The notes beneath the pieces were generated by a model. That model was not told where the DNA came from, ran no database searches, and saw nothing but the letters and a program-made list of their open reading frames with translations. The position numbers and the translations under genes were made by a program. Source: an uncultured bacterium (GTDB taxonomy: Bacteria > Actinomycetota > Actinomycetes > S36-B12 > CAIYMF01). From it: a stretch of 54,909 nucleotides of DNA. This document shows positions 15,375-23,688 of this stretch, in pieces (the first letter of the stretch is position 1; every line of letters starts with the position of its first letter). The DNA is taken from contig CAIYMF010000020.1 of assembly GCA_903927265.1 (NCBI GenBank), positions 1-54,909 of the forward strand, read 5' to 3'.

Positions 15375-16178
15375 ATGGTCCCTGAGTTTGAGGACATCCT
15401 TTACGCCGTCGAGAACCAGGTCGCGATCATCACGATCAACCGGCCTGAGGTTCTCAATGCCTTTCGAGTCAAGACCGTCAACGAATTGATCCACGCATTC
15501 AGGCTGGCTGACGCCGACCCGAATGTTGCGGCCATCATCTTTACCGGCGCCGGAGATCGGGCGTTCTCGGCAGGTGGCGATCAGAAGGAGCGTGAGCACA
15601 CGGGGCACGAGCGCGACGTCCTCACGGGAGAAGCCGCCCGGGATATGGAATTGCACGCCGCAATCCGCAACACAGGTAAGCCGGTAATCGCCGCCGTCAA
15701 CGGTTACGCAATCGGTGGTGGACATGTACTGCACGTTCTGTGCGACATCAGTTTGGCATCTGAGAACGCGATCTTCGGTCAGGTCGGACCCAAGGTGGGT
15801 AGTTTCGATGCCGGGTACGGAACCATCGTCCTCGCGCGAGTCATCGGGGAGAAGCGTGCTCGCGAAATGTGGTACTTCTGCCGCAGGTACAACGCGCAGG
15901 AGGCCTATGACATGGGTCTGGTGAACAAGGTGGTGCCAGCCGATCAATTGATGATAGAAGCAAAGTCGTGGGCGGCCGAACTCGTTGATAAGAGTCCTAC
16001 CGCCTTGAAGTTCCTCAAGTTCTCGTTCAACACCGACACCGCCCAAGCTGGTGGAATCTCGTCAATGGCCTTCGCGGCACTTGATCTGTACCAAGACTCT
16101 GAAGAAGCCCGCGAAGGAAACGCCGCGTTCAACGAGAAGCGGCCGGTCGACTACTCGCCCTACCGTCGTCAGAGCTGA
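15375..16178 (+). CDS. BadI/MenB-like crotonase (probable ring-opening 2-ketocycloacyl-CoA hydrolase)
   Basis: A 267-residue crotonase of the MenB/BadI subgroup. FEDILYAVENQVAIITINRP, GDRAFSAGGDQK, GYAIGGGHVLHVLCDI, FGQVGPKVGSFDAGYGT and ARVIGEKRAREMWYFCRRY are its hallmark blocks. MenB closes the naphthoate ring by a Dieckmann reaction; BadI runs the reverse type of reaction, cleaving 2-ketocyclohexanecarboxyl-CoA to pimelyl-CoA. The GYGT (rather than GYGS) segment, and the absence here of other menaquinone genes I would expect nearby, favour BadI-like ring opening. That is a judgement from memory of both sequences, not an alignment. AAGGAG precedes ATG by eight bases. Together with the SDR and CoA ligase it suggests an alicyclic-ring pathway. 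Confidence 0.82.
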   Translation: MVPEFEDILYAVENQVAIITINRPEVLNAFRVKTVNELIHAFRLADADPNVAAIIFTGAGDRAFSAGGDQKEREHTGHERDVLTGEAARDMELHAAIRNTGKPVIAAVNGYAIGGGHVLHVLCDISLASENAIFGQVGPKVGSFDAGYGTIVLARVIGEKRAREMWYFCRRYNAQEAYDMGLVNKVVPADQLMIEAKSWAAELVDKSPTALKFLKFSFNTDTAQAGGISSMAFAALDLYQDSEEAREGNAAFNEKRPVDYSPYRRQS

Positions 16179-16201
16179 CCATGAGTCGAGGAGAACAAGC
16201 A

Positions 16202-17041
16202 ATGTCTGATCAACCAGAGATGCAGCCACACTCCGACGTCGTGGTTGTCGAGATCGCTGACGCAATCGCGACGATCACGATTAACCGTCCTCGTAAACTC
16301 AACGCGCTGAACCGCGAGGTGTTGGACTCTCTGAGTGTGGCGTTCATCGATGTCGAGGCTAACGATGATGTGCGAGTCATTGTGCTCGCGGGATCGGGTG
16401 GAAACTTTTCGGCGGGCTACGACATCTCCAACAGTTCCGTCGTGGCGGCACCCGACTCTGCGGGGGCCCACACATACTTGTCGCTCGAGGCTGCTCTCAC
16501 CATGCAGTTGTGGTCGTTGAGTAAGCCAACAATTGCTGCGGTCGAAGGTTGGTGTTTGGCAGGTGGATTCGACCTCGCACTCGCCTGCGACCTTATCGTC
16601 GCGGCCGACACAGCCAAGTTCGGAATGCCTGAAATACGCTACGGATCGGGCCCGGTGACGTTGCTGCTTCCCTTCCTGATGGGGCAAAAGGCTGCAAACA
16701 AGATGCTGTTTACCGGAGACACCTACACCGCAGCGGACGTCCTGGAGCTGGGACTCATCAACGATGTGGTACCCGCGAGTGAGCTTGAAACCGAAGTGGC
16801 GCGTCTGGCTGCGAGGATCACACCCACGCCGCTACCGATTCTGAAGTTCACCAAGTTGGGGCTCATCCGCGCGTATGAGGCGATGGGATTGCGGCAAGCA
16901 GTTCAGAGCAACCTCGATTTGTCCGCGATTCTGAACAAGGCCTACACCGACGAGGGCGCAGAGTTCTTCAGCATCGTTGAGACGGAGGGCCTGACCGCTG
17001 CACTCAAGTGGCGGGACTCCCGCTATGGAACAGGGCTGTAA
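16202..17041 (+). CDS. Enoyl-CoA hydratase/isomerase family protein (crotonase 4)
   Basis: A 279-residue crotonase. IATITINRPRKLNALNREVL and GSGGNFSAGYDIS are the family blocks; the second begins the oxyanion hole. In the catalytic region LAGGFDLALACDLIVAADTAKFGMPEI the first catalytic Glu is Asp (GFDLAL), while the second Glu (MPEI) is kept. This resembles isomerase, dehalogenase or hydrolase members more than a classical hydratase. ATG 16202 is preferred to ATG 16181 because GGAGAA lies six bases before it. It is the last gene of the second operon and ends 16 bp from the convergent helicase gene. Confidence 0.83.
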   Translation: MSDQPEMQPHSDVVVVEIADAIATITINRPRKLNALNREVLDSLSVAFIDVEANDDVRVIVLAGSGGNFSAGYDISNSSVVAAPDSAGAHTYLSLEAALTMQLWSLSKPTIAAVEGWCLAGGFDLALACDLIVAADTAKFGMPEIRYGSGPVTLLLPFLMGQKAANKMLFTGDTYTAADVLELGLINDVVPASELETEVARLAARITPTPLPILKFTKLGLIRAYEAMGLRQAVQSNLDLSAILNKAYTDEGAEFFSIVETEGLTAALKWRDSRYGTGL

Positions 17042-17057
17042 CGCGCTCGGCTGCGAC

Positions 17058-18779
17058 CTACCGATCGGGAAGTACGCGCGCCTTCGGCTTGCGACCACGA
17101 ATGTGGGTTGAACTCAGCGCAGCGACCACGTCCTTGGCGCGCTTACTGGGAACTTCAACCACGGTGAAGCGGTCAGAAATCTCAATGCCACCGACCTCGC
17201 GACCCTTCATGCCGGTCTCGTTCGCGATGGCGCCCACGACGTCCTGAGGCCGAATACCCGCTTCTTTCCCAAGATTAATCTGCACGCGCGTGATGCCGCC
17301 GCCACCACCGTCGGCACTGTGGGACTTCTTGCCGTGACCCTTACCGGGCTCTTTGCCGTGGTGCTTGAGGCGATCTTTTCCGTGTTCCTTGCGATCGCCA
17401 TGCTTCTTGGAGCTATCGCCGCCGACAGGGGGCGCTTCGTCGGGAATGTCGTCACCGCCGATCGGACCATTCGTCGCCTCATGTGCCAGCCGCACCGCAG
17501 CAAGAGCAATCTCGACAAAGTCATGCTCGTCGCCCAGTGATTCGACTACGCCGCGGAACATGTCGAGATCGTCGGCAGCGAGTGCCTCGACCAGTGCTTC
17601 GCGCGTCATCTCGAGTCGACGCGTCTGCAAGTCGGCGACGGTCGGCAGCTTCTCGATGATGATGTCGTTGCCGGTGACGCGTTGAATGGTCTTGAGAATG
17701 CGGTGTTCTCGCGGTTCGGCCAGCGTGATGGCGACTCCCGCCCGGCCCGCGCGACCGACCCGACCGATGCGGTGCACATACGACTCCGGTGCTGACGGCA
17801 CATCGAAGTTCACGACGTGAGTGAGCTGATCAATGTCCAACCCTCGAGCGGCGACATCGGTGGCCACAATGAGATCGGCCGACCCTGAACGCAATCGCGC
17901 GATCACGCGCTCGCGTTGGGATTGGTCAACTCCACCGTGCAGTGCAGCCGCCCTGTAACCCCGACCGTTGAGAGTCTCAGTCAGTGTGTTGACCTCGTCG
18001 CGGGTGCGACAGAACACGATTGTGGCGACGGGCGACTCAATGTCGAGGATGCGCCCGAGCGCAGCGGTCTTGTTGGCGCGCGACACCATGTAGGCCGTTT
18101 GGCGAACAGCGGGGGATTCACCGTGAGCAACCGGTGCACTTTCGCTCTGGATGCGCGCGGGATTGTTGAGGTACTTGCGTGCAATGTTGTTGATGCGCGA
18201 CGGCATGGTGGCCGAGAACAGAACGGTCTGGCGCGACGTCGGCGTGGCGTCGAGAATCATCTCGAGGTCTTCTTGGAATCCCATGTCGAGCATCTCGTCG
18301 GCCTCGTCAAGCACGACGACGCGTACGCGATCGAGTGCGAGGGTTCCGCGCTTGATGTGATCGACCGCGCGACCGGGAGTTGCGATGACGACGTCGACGC
18401 CGCGCTTGAGTTCACGAAGCTGACGCACGATGGGCTGGCCGCCGTAAATCGGAAGGCAGCGCACGTTCAGGTCGCGGCCGTAGCGGTGCATCGCCTCGGA
18501 GACCTGCATACAGAGTTCGCGCGTGGGCACGAGGATGAGAGCAGTGGGCTCGGGTGCCCGATGTCCGGACTCGAGTAGTTGCAGAATCGGAAGCGCGAAG
18601 GCAGCGGTCTTTCCAGTTCCGGTCGCGGCCTGGGCCATCGCGTCGCGGCCCTCGAGCAGCACGGGAATGGCGTCGCGCTGAATCGGAGTGGGCTCCTCGT
18701 ACCCGAGTGAGGAGAGGGCGCGCTGGAGTTCATCACGCAGGTTAAGGTCGGCGAACGTCACGTCCGCAGCGTCAGTCAC
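17058..18779 (-). CDS. deaD: DEAD-box RNA helicase (DeaD/CsdA type)
   Basis: A 573-residue ATP-dependent RNA helicase. Visible motifs in order are the Q motif (EEPTPIQRDAIP), motif I AATGTGKT (51-58), PTREL, TPGR, DEAD (158-161), SAT in FSATMPSR and HRIGRVGRAGRAG (motif VI). After a low-complexity Lys/His/Gly-rich linker (about 450-485) comes a DbpA-type RNA-binding domain (RVQINLGKEAGIRPQDVVGAI...GREVGGIEISDRFTVVEV). This C-terminal domain and the length identify the DeaD/CsdA class, which helps ribosome assembly and RNA turnover, especially in the cold. The gene stands alone, convergent with the catabolic operon, and shows no link to it. Confidence 0.95.
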   Translation of the reverse strand: MTDAADVTFADLNLRDELQRALSSLGYEEPTPIQRDAIPVLLEGRDAMAQAATGTGKTAAFALPILQLLESGHRAPEPTALILVPTRELCMQVSEAMHRYGRDLNVRCLPIYGGQPIVRQLRELKRGVDVVIATPGRAVDHIKRGTLALDRVRVVVLDEADEMLDMGFQEDLEMILDATPTSRQTVLFSATMPSRINNIARKYLNNPARIQSESAPVAHGESPAVRQTAYMVSRANKTAALGRILDIESPVATIVFCRTRDEVNTLTETLNGRGYRAAALHGGVDQSQRERVIARLRSGSADLIVATDVAARGLDIDQLTHVVNFDVPSAPESYVHRIGRVGRAGRAGVAITLAEPREHRILKTIQRVTGNDIIIEKLPTVADLQTRRLEMTREALVEALAADDLDMFRGVVESLGDEHDFVEIALAAVRLAHEATNGPIGGDDIPDEAPPVGGDSSKKHGDRKEHGKDRLKHHGKEPGKGHGKKSHSADGGGGGITRVQINLGKEAGIRPQDVVGAIANETGMKGREVGGIEISDRFTVVEVPSKRAKDVVAALSSTHIRGRKPKARVLPDR

Positions 18780-18927
18780 GCTTCTATCGTCTCGCAGTTT
18801 GGAGGCGCTTCACACCACCGGGGTTCGTTGAGCAGGCGGACCGGTTCGCAGGTGCAATCGCGGAACCGTGGGAACGCCCCAGAGAATCGTCGATTTGCGC
18901 TCCCCGACATCGCATCGTAAATTGAAA

Positions 18928-19025
18928 GTGCAAGGGGAGTATCCCCATCGCTAGGAAGTCGTCATCACGACGCTCACGCGTCCGGCTCCTAGGCCAGTTC
19001 CGACTGGTGGCGAGAGACCTTGTGC
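18928..19025 (+). ncRNA. yybP-ykoY Mn2+ riboswitch
   Basis: The leader of terC carries the conserved blocks of the manganese riboswitch in the right order: GGGGAGTA after the 5' P1 strand, then GTCGTCA, CCGGC and GCGAGAGACCTT. P1 forms between GTGCAAGG (18928-18935) and CCTTGTGC (19018-19025). The class senses Mn2+ and normally turns on TerC/Alx-type exporters. Here the 3' strand of P1 (CCTTGTG, 19018-19024) is perfectly complementary to CACAAGG (19049-19055), which overlaps the Shine-Dalgarno sequence. A small hairpin (GCAGC-AACA-GCTGC, 19031-19044) lies between. The simple model is translational: metal-bound P1 frees the ribosome site. The class assignment rests on recalled consensus. Confidence 0.85.
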
Positions 19026-19062
19026 CATGCGCAGCAACAGCTGCCTGACACAAGGAGTTGCA

Positions 19063-20019
19063 GTGGACGTACCCCTTTCGCTCTGGATTGCCCTCATCGC
19101 GGGTATCGCCGTGATGCTTGCGGTCGACCTGTTGCTGCATCGAGACGCACACGAAATCGGCCTCAAGGAGGCCGGAATCTGGTCTGCGGTGTGGGTGACG
19201 GTGGGGCTGGCCGTCGGTGCAGGCATCTGGTGGCATTTTGGTTCGGAGTTCGGACTTCAGTACCTCGGCGGGTACATCATCGAGAAGTCTCTGGCCGTCG
19301 ACAACGTGTTTGTCTGGGCCATGTTGCTGAGCTACTTCGCCGTACCGACTAGGTATCAGCACCGGGTGTTGTTCTACGGAGTCGTCGGCGCCCTCGTGTT
19401 CCGCGCCATCTTCATCGCTGCCGGATCAGTGCTGATTGCGAGTGCGAGTTGGGTGCTCTACCTGTTCGGCGCGTTTCTCATCCTCACGGGTATTCGCATG
19501 CTGGTGCAGCGCAACGAGCACGCAGATCCAGGTAAGTCGAAGACTTTGCGCCTGTTGCGCCGGTTTGTGCCGACCACTGAAGAATTCGACGGTCAACGAT
19601 TCTTCACTCGACGCAATGGTCTGCTGGTCGCAACGCCTCTCCTCGTGGTGCTGATCGTGATTGAGGTGACCGACATCATCTTCGCGGTCGACTCGATTCC
19701 GGCAATCTTCGCCATCACCGAAGAGCCTTTCCTCGTATTCGCCAGCAACGCGATGGCGATCCTCGGCTTGCGGGCCATGTACTTCTTGTTGGCCGATGTC
19801 ATGGACCGTTTCGTCTACCTCAAGGCGGGACTGTCGCTGGTGCTCGTGTGGGTCGGCATCAAGATGATCGTCGGACACTCACTGCTGCCGATTCCCACGG
19901 CACTTGGGCTGGGAGTCGTGGTGCTGATCTTGGTTGTGGCAGTCGTCGCCAGCCTGCTTGCGACTCGTTCGGGTCAGGCGCCGATCGAGAGTGAACCCAA
20001 GGAGAACGAACGGCTCTAG
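19063..20019 (+). CDS. terC: TerC-family membrane protein, probable Mn2+ exporter
   Basis: A 318-residue integral membrane protein with about nine hydrophobic helices and the TerC hallmarks EKSLAVDNVFVWAM and IEVTDIIFAVDSIPAIFAIT. These are the two acidic intramembrane motifs thought to bind the metal. TerC/Alx proteins export Mn2+, in part to metallate exoenzymes; the name comes from tellurite resistance. GTG 19063 is chosen because AAGGAG lies seven bases upstream and the riboswitch's complementary strand targets exactly that site. An earlier in-frame ATG (19027) would fall inside the switching hairpin. Its stop shares the palindrome CTAG with the stop of the convergent downstream gene. Confidence 0.92.
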   Translation: MDVPLSLWIALIAGIAVMLAVDLLLHRDAHEIGLKEAGIWSAVWVTVGLAVGAGIWWHFGSEFGLQYLGGYIIEKSLAVDNVFVWAMLLSYFAVPTRYQHRVLFYGVVGALVFRAIFIAAGSVLIASASWVLYLFGAFLILTGIRMLVQRNEHADPGKSKTLRLLRRFVPTTEEFDGQRFFTRRNGLLVATPLLVVLIVIEVTDIIFAVDSIPAIFAITEEPFLVFASNAMAILGLRAMYFLLADVMDRFVYLKAGLSLVLVWVGIKMIVGHSLLPIPTALGLGVVVLILVVAVVASLLATRSGQAPIESEPKENERL

Positions 20020-20399
20020 TTCATCGCGAGGTCAACGATGCGGCACGGAACGTCGAGGTTTTCGTCAAGGTGGTAACTCGCGCACACTCGGTGGTAGCCG
20101 TCGGCGATTTCTAGGGGAAACCCTCGATCGAGCGAACCGCGCACCAGTAACACCGGTGATAGTGGTGTGCCTGCTTTCACCTTGGCTAAGTCCTTCGACA
20201 CGTGATGGTCATTGGCAGGCAAGAGGTCGAGGCGCGACGAACGCATGATGTCTTTCGCCTTGAAGTGAGTGACTTCGGCGGCCTGGAGCGACTTCACCGT
20301 AGCCTCGACGATGTCGGGTGTAGCCACCAACGATAGGTACGACGCTGCGGCCGGATAGTCGTGCTCATCTGGCTCGCTCTTCCAAACGACCTGCGTCAC
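20016..20399 (-). CDS. Conserved hypothetical protein, ParB-like fold suspected
   Basis: A 127-residue soluble protein. The segment LSPVLLVRGSLDRGFPLEIADGYHRVCASYHL resembles the ParB/Srx nucleotide-binding core (x-PLxV....DGxHRxxA), in which the GxHR motif binds phosphate. The last residues (VPCRIVD) also fit that fold. I do not know a function. GTG 20399 is used because AGGAGG lies directly upstream; the frame stays open to 20444 but without such a site. It is divergent from the SulP transporter (60-bp gap) and convergent with terC, with overlapping stop codons. Confidence 0.7.
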   Translation of the reverse strand: MTQVVWKSEPDEHDYPAAASYLSLVATPDIVEATVKSLQAAEVTHFKAKDIMRSSRLDLLPANDHHVSKDLAKVKAGTPLSPVLLVRGSLDRGFPLEIADGYHRVCASYHLDENLDVPCRIVDLAMN

Positions 20400-20459
20400 T
20401 ACGCCTCCTATGGCTCTCGATCGGTAATAATCATTGCACCCCAACCGAGGTGAGGCGTC

Positions 20460-22163
20460 ATGTCGTCAGTGCTTAGCCGATTCACCCCCGTGTCGCTCCG
20501 AGGCTACAAGCGTGCCTGGCTCAGTACCGACGTCATTGCTGGCCTCACTCTTGCGGCGGTGGCGATCCCAGAAACGATGGGGTACACCTCGATCGCCGAG
20601 ACGCCCATCGTGACTGGCCTCTACACAGTCATCTTCCCAACCTTGCTTTTCGCGCTACTCGGTGCGAGCAAATTGCTGGTCGTCGGCGCCGATTCGGCCA
20701 CGGCTGCGATTCTGGCAGCCGGCTTGCTGTCGGCCAACATCTCCGGAGTCACTCCCGGGTCACCTGAGTGGCTCGCCTACACGAGTTTCATCGCGCTCAT
20801 CTGCGGTGGGCTGCTCGTGCTTGCGCGCGTGCTTCGACTCGGCTTTCTGGGTGACTTCCTGAGCGCCTCAGTGCTCGTCGGATTTCTTACCGGTGTCGGA
20901 GTGCAAGTCTTCTCCGGCCAGATTCCCGACATGCTCGGAATCGCGAAGGGTGCCGGAACGTGGCTCGAGCAGCAGTGGTACATGCTCACTCACCTCAATG
21001 AGATTTCGTGGACCACCTTCGCTTTCGCGGCGGCCACCTTGGTGATCATCATGGGCTTCAAGAAGTTCCTGCCGAAGGTTCCCGGTGCGATCGTCGCGGT
21101 CATTCTGCTCATCGTCGTGAGCGCTGCGACTCAGGCGAGCACTCATGGCGTCGCGGTTGTTGGCGCAGTCACAGGTGGTTTCCCGCCCATCGGACTTCCG
21201 CAGGGGATCGACCTCGGCAACTTCGGATCCGTCGTGACCATTGCGTTCTCGTGTTTCATCCTGATCATCGCGCAGAGCGCCGCCACCTCACGCAGTTTCG
21301 CGATGAAGCACGGTGACAACGCCGACGTGAATCGCGATCTCATCGGCCTCAGCGGCGCGAACTTCGCAGCGGGACTCAGCGGAACCTTCGTGGTGAATGG
21401 CAGTCCCACGAAGACGCAGATCCTCGACGAGCAAAAAGGCCGAACCCAGTTGGCCAACATCACGATGTCGGCAGTGGTGCTACTGGTGGTGCTGTTCTTC
21501 ACCGGCGTGCTCACCGATATGCCCAAGGCTGTCTTGGCGGGCATCGTGTTCTTGATTGGTGTTGACCTAATCGACATCCAGGGTTTGAAGCGCATTTGGA
21601 AGCGTCGTCGCGGCGAGGCAATCATCGCCATCATCACCGCTGTCGTCGTGTGCGCGGTGGGTGTCGAGCAAGGCATCATCCTCGCCATCGTGTTGTCACT
21701 GCTCGATCTCATCCACCGCCAGTACAAGCCGAACGACTTTGTCGTAGGCATCAACAAGTCGGGCGACCCCACGTATCAAGTGGCCGCGCCAGGAACTCAA
21801 AGTGCGCCAGGGTTGCTGGTCTTCCGTTACGACTCGGATCTGTTCTACGCCAACGCGAACCGCTTTATCGACGATGTCGAATCTCTCATCAACTCGGCAC
21901 CTGATCCGGTTCGATGGCTCATCCTTGATATGGGTGCGATCGCTGATGTCGACTACTCGGCCGGAATTGCACTCGGAGGCCTGCTCGACTTCCTCAAGGC
22001 ACGCAACATTCACTTCGCGATGGCACGGGCTGACGAGGGTTTGATGAAGACCCTGAAGGATTACGACCTGGACAAGCGTGTGGCCTCCGATCAGATCTAC
22101 GGCAACCTCATCGACGCGGTGAATGCGTTCCGCGCGCAACCTACGACACCTAGCCCGTCATAG
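20460..22163 (+). CDS. SulP-family anion transporter with STAS domain
   Basis: A 567-residue transporter. The SulP signature appears at the start of the membrane domain (AGLTLAAVAIPETMGYTSIAETPIVTGLY, read in overlapping parts). It is followed by about 12 helices up to residue 420, with NGSPTKTQILDEQKG in the conserved cytoplasmic loop. Residues about 440-555 form a STAS domain (FRYDSDLFYANANRFIDDV... LDMGAIADVDYSAGIAL). Members carry sulfate, bicarbonate or other anions; the substrate cannot be told from the sequence. The single transcription unit starts just right of a divergent small gene. Confidence 0.92.
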   Translation: MSSVLSRFTPVSLRGYKRAWLSTDVIAGLTLAAVAIPETMGYTSIAETPIVTGLYTVIFPTLLFALLGASKLLVVGADSATAAILAAGLLSANISGVTPGSPEWLAYTSFIALICGGLLVLARVLRLGFLGDFLSASVLVGFLTGVGVQVFSGQIPDMLGIAKGAGTWLEQQWYMLTHLNEISWTTFAFAAATLVIIMGFKKFLPKVPGAIVAVILLIVVSAATQASTHGVAVVGAVTGGFPPIGLPQGIDLGNFGSVVTIAFSCFILIIAQSAATSRSFAMKHGDNADVNRDLIGLSGANFAAGLSGTFVVNGSPTKTQILDEQKGRTQLANITMSAVVLLVVLFFTGVLTDMPKAVLAGIVFLIGVDLIDIQGLKRIWKRRRGEAIIAIITAVVVCAVGVEQGIILAIVLSLLDLIHRQYKPNDFVVGINKSGDPTYQVAAPGTQSAPGLLVFRYDSDLFYANANRFIDDVESLINSAPDPVRWLILDMGAIADVDYSAGIALGGLLDFLKARNIHFAMARADEGLMKTLKDYDLDKRVASDQIYGNLIDAVNAFRAQPTTPSPS

Positions 22164-22175
22164 CGTCTCGGTAAC

Positions 22176-22484
22176 CTAGCGTAATCCTCGAGGAGCGTCG
22201 GGGTCGTGACCTCGCGCTATCGACATCGCAGCGGCCAGTTGCTGCAACGGGATGATCTGCACGATCGGAGCTACGGCGTCGTTCATGTCGGAAGCCACAC
22301 GGTGGCCGCGGGATGTGGCGCATGCGTGGCGTCACCCATGACCAGCAGATCTGCGCCGCGCTCGCCGAGTCGTTCAAGCACGGGAATCATCGCCCGTCCG
22401 CCGGCAGCAGGAGAGACGATGGCGATCACCGATCGGTCTTCATCACTCATCGCCAAGGGCCCGTGCATGAGGTCGGAGTTGCGT
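22176..22484 (-). pseudogene. Remnant of a SIS-domain sugar isomerase/aminotransferase (GlmS-like C-terminus)
   Basis: Read leftward, the first part gives SDLMHGPLAMSDEDRSVIAI...ERGADLLVMGDA...VWLP and stops at TGA 22283. Shifting frame by one base at about 22286 continues NDAVAPIVQIIPLQQLAAA and then ARGHDPDAPRGLR, ending at TAG 22176. Together these are the well-known end of the second SIS domain of GlmS-like proteins (HGP....; P.QLLA...A..RG.DPD.PRGL). The start of the gene is missing: the glycosyltransferase reading frame ends where the fragment begins. A frameshift plus a missing N-terminus means this is dead sequence, filling the 320 bp between SulP and the glycosyltransferase. A sequencing error could explain the frameshift but not the truncation. 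Confidence 0.8.
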
Positions 22485-23647
22485 CAGCGACGACCCGCGT
22501 CGCGCCACGCGACGATGCCGGCAACAAAGCGGTCAGCCATATCTTCGATCGCGAGCCCATCCGACGATGCCACGGCGCCGTCTTGAAGTGTGCGCAGTCT
22601 CGGCCGATCCTTCAAGAGAGCAACGACGCCCTCGGCATACTGCTGTGGGTTGTGCGCAGTGATGACGGCATTCACGTGTGGTGTGAGGTACTCGAACTCC
22701 GTGGAGTGTGTCGGAAAGTCCGTGGTGATGATCGGAATGCCCGCGGCGAAGGAGTCAACCGCCACGAGACCTACCCACTCCGGAATTGTCAGCACCTGTG
22801 CTGACCGCAGTGCCAGTGCCTTGCGCGCACCATTGAGTCGGCCGAGGTAGCGCACCGGGGCTCCTGCCTTTTCGGCGGTAACTACTTCATGGGTCAATGC
22901 GCCGGCGCCACCCACCAGCAGCGTGAATGTAGGAATCCGAGTGCGAATTCGAGTGGCGGTGTCGAGTAGGAATCGAATTCCTTTGCGCTCATCCACACCC
23001 CCGATGAACAGGCCGGCTGTGTGAGGCTCGAACGACAATTCACGGGCGAAGTTCTCAACGTCATCGTCGGTGATGAGTGCGAGGTTCGCGCGTAGCGCGC
23101 GCAGATCCATGGTGTTGCGTAAGACGGTGACCCGGCCGCTCGGGAAGCCGTGCTCGATCACGTGTTGCCCACCTCGGGGGGTGTACGCGAAGAACCAATC
23201 AGAACGCCGGGTGAATGTCGACTTCACTGTGGCAAGAAGCCCTGTGTCGGATGCGTTGCCGTCAATTCCGTGGCCCCACAGTGCAATCCGAGGAGCTGTT
23301 GAACGCCTACTGCGTAAGAGCAACTCAGACGTCTCGAGATTCTTGACGGCCTGCTCAGTGATGATCAGATCGGGGGTGAACTGCCTCAAGACCGGGCCAA
23401 TTCTTCGACGCACGAGTCGCCGACCCGCCGTGGTGAGACTGCGCTCAGTGAGAGGGACGTCGATGTGTGTCGGTCCTGTGTCGTCAAGTCGGGCACCACT
23501 AGTGGGCGTCGGTTGTGACGCGGCCACAATGAGTTCGATCCGCTGCTCGTGCAACTGCTCTTTTAGCAGCGGGTAGAGCGGTGCACGGTACTCGGCGATG
23601 TACGGCTGAATGATGAGTAGGCGAGTGTGTGCCGTTGGTCTGCCCAT
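22484..23647 (-). CDS. Family-4-type glycosyltransferase
   Basis: A 387-residue GT-B glycosyltransferase. The N-terminal half starts with LLIIQPYIAEYRAPLYPLL, a common acceptor-domain opening. The C-terminal half has GLFIGGVDERKGIRFLL (sugar-nucleotide domain start), LVGGAGALTHE and PEWVGLVAVDSFAAGIPIITT, which holds the E(x7)E-like region in altered form (PEWVGLVAVDS). It should add a sugar from a nucleotide donor to a surface glycan or lipid. GAAGGTGAA precedes the ATG. It lies next to a broken SIS-domain gene and near a degenerate GGDEF gene; its pathway is not evident. Confidence 0.82.
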   Translation of the reverse strand: MGRPTAHTRLLIIQPYIAEYRAPLYPLLKEQLHEQRIELIVAASQPTPTSGARLDDTGPTHIDVPLTERSLTTAGRRLVRRRIGPVLRQFTPDLIITEQAVKNLETSELLLRSRRSTAPRIALWGHGIDGNASDTGLLATVKSTFTRRSDWFFAYTPRGGQHVIEHGFPSGRVTVLRNTMDLRALRANLALITDDDVENFARELSFEPHTAGLFIGGVDERKGIRFLLDTATRIRTRIPTFTLLVGGAGALTHEVVTAEKAGAPVRYLGRLNGARKALALRSAQVLTIPEWVGLVAVDSFAAGIPIITTDFPTHSTEFEYLTPHVNAVITAHNPQQYAEGVVALLKDRPRLRTLQDGAVASSDGLAIEDMADRFVAGIVAWRDAGRR

Positions 23648-23688
23648 TTCACCTTCTGACGTTGGTGAAGTGAGCCTACCGACTTGGG

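Noticed and set aside
14580-16046. A 488-codon open frame on the minus strand
   Set aside because: It is antisense to the CCR-like gene and the BadI-like gene, both of which have strong family motifs. Its product is Arg/Val/Asp-rich with no recognisable domain.
15375-16178. Menaquinone-biosynthesis MenB
   Set aside because: The fold group is the same, but the segment GYGT and the catabolic context fit BadI better, and no other menaquinone gene is nearby. MenB is not strictly excluded.
3251-17041. Nicotine or N-methylpyrrolidine catabolic island
   Set aside because: An amidase and an N-demethylase are shared with such islands, but no nicotine hydroxylase, pseudooxynicotine or MABO-type FAD gene is present, and the CoA/BadI/CCR part does not belong to that pathway.
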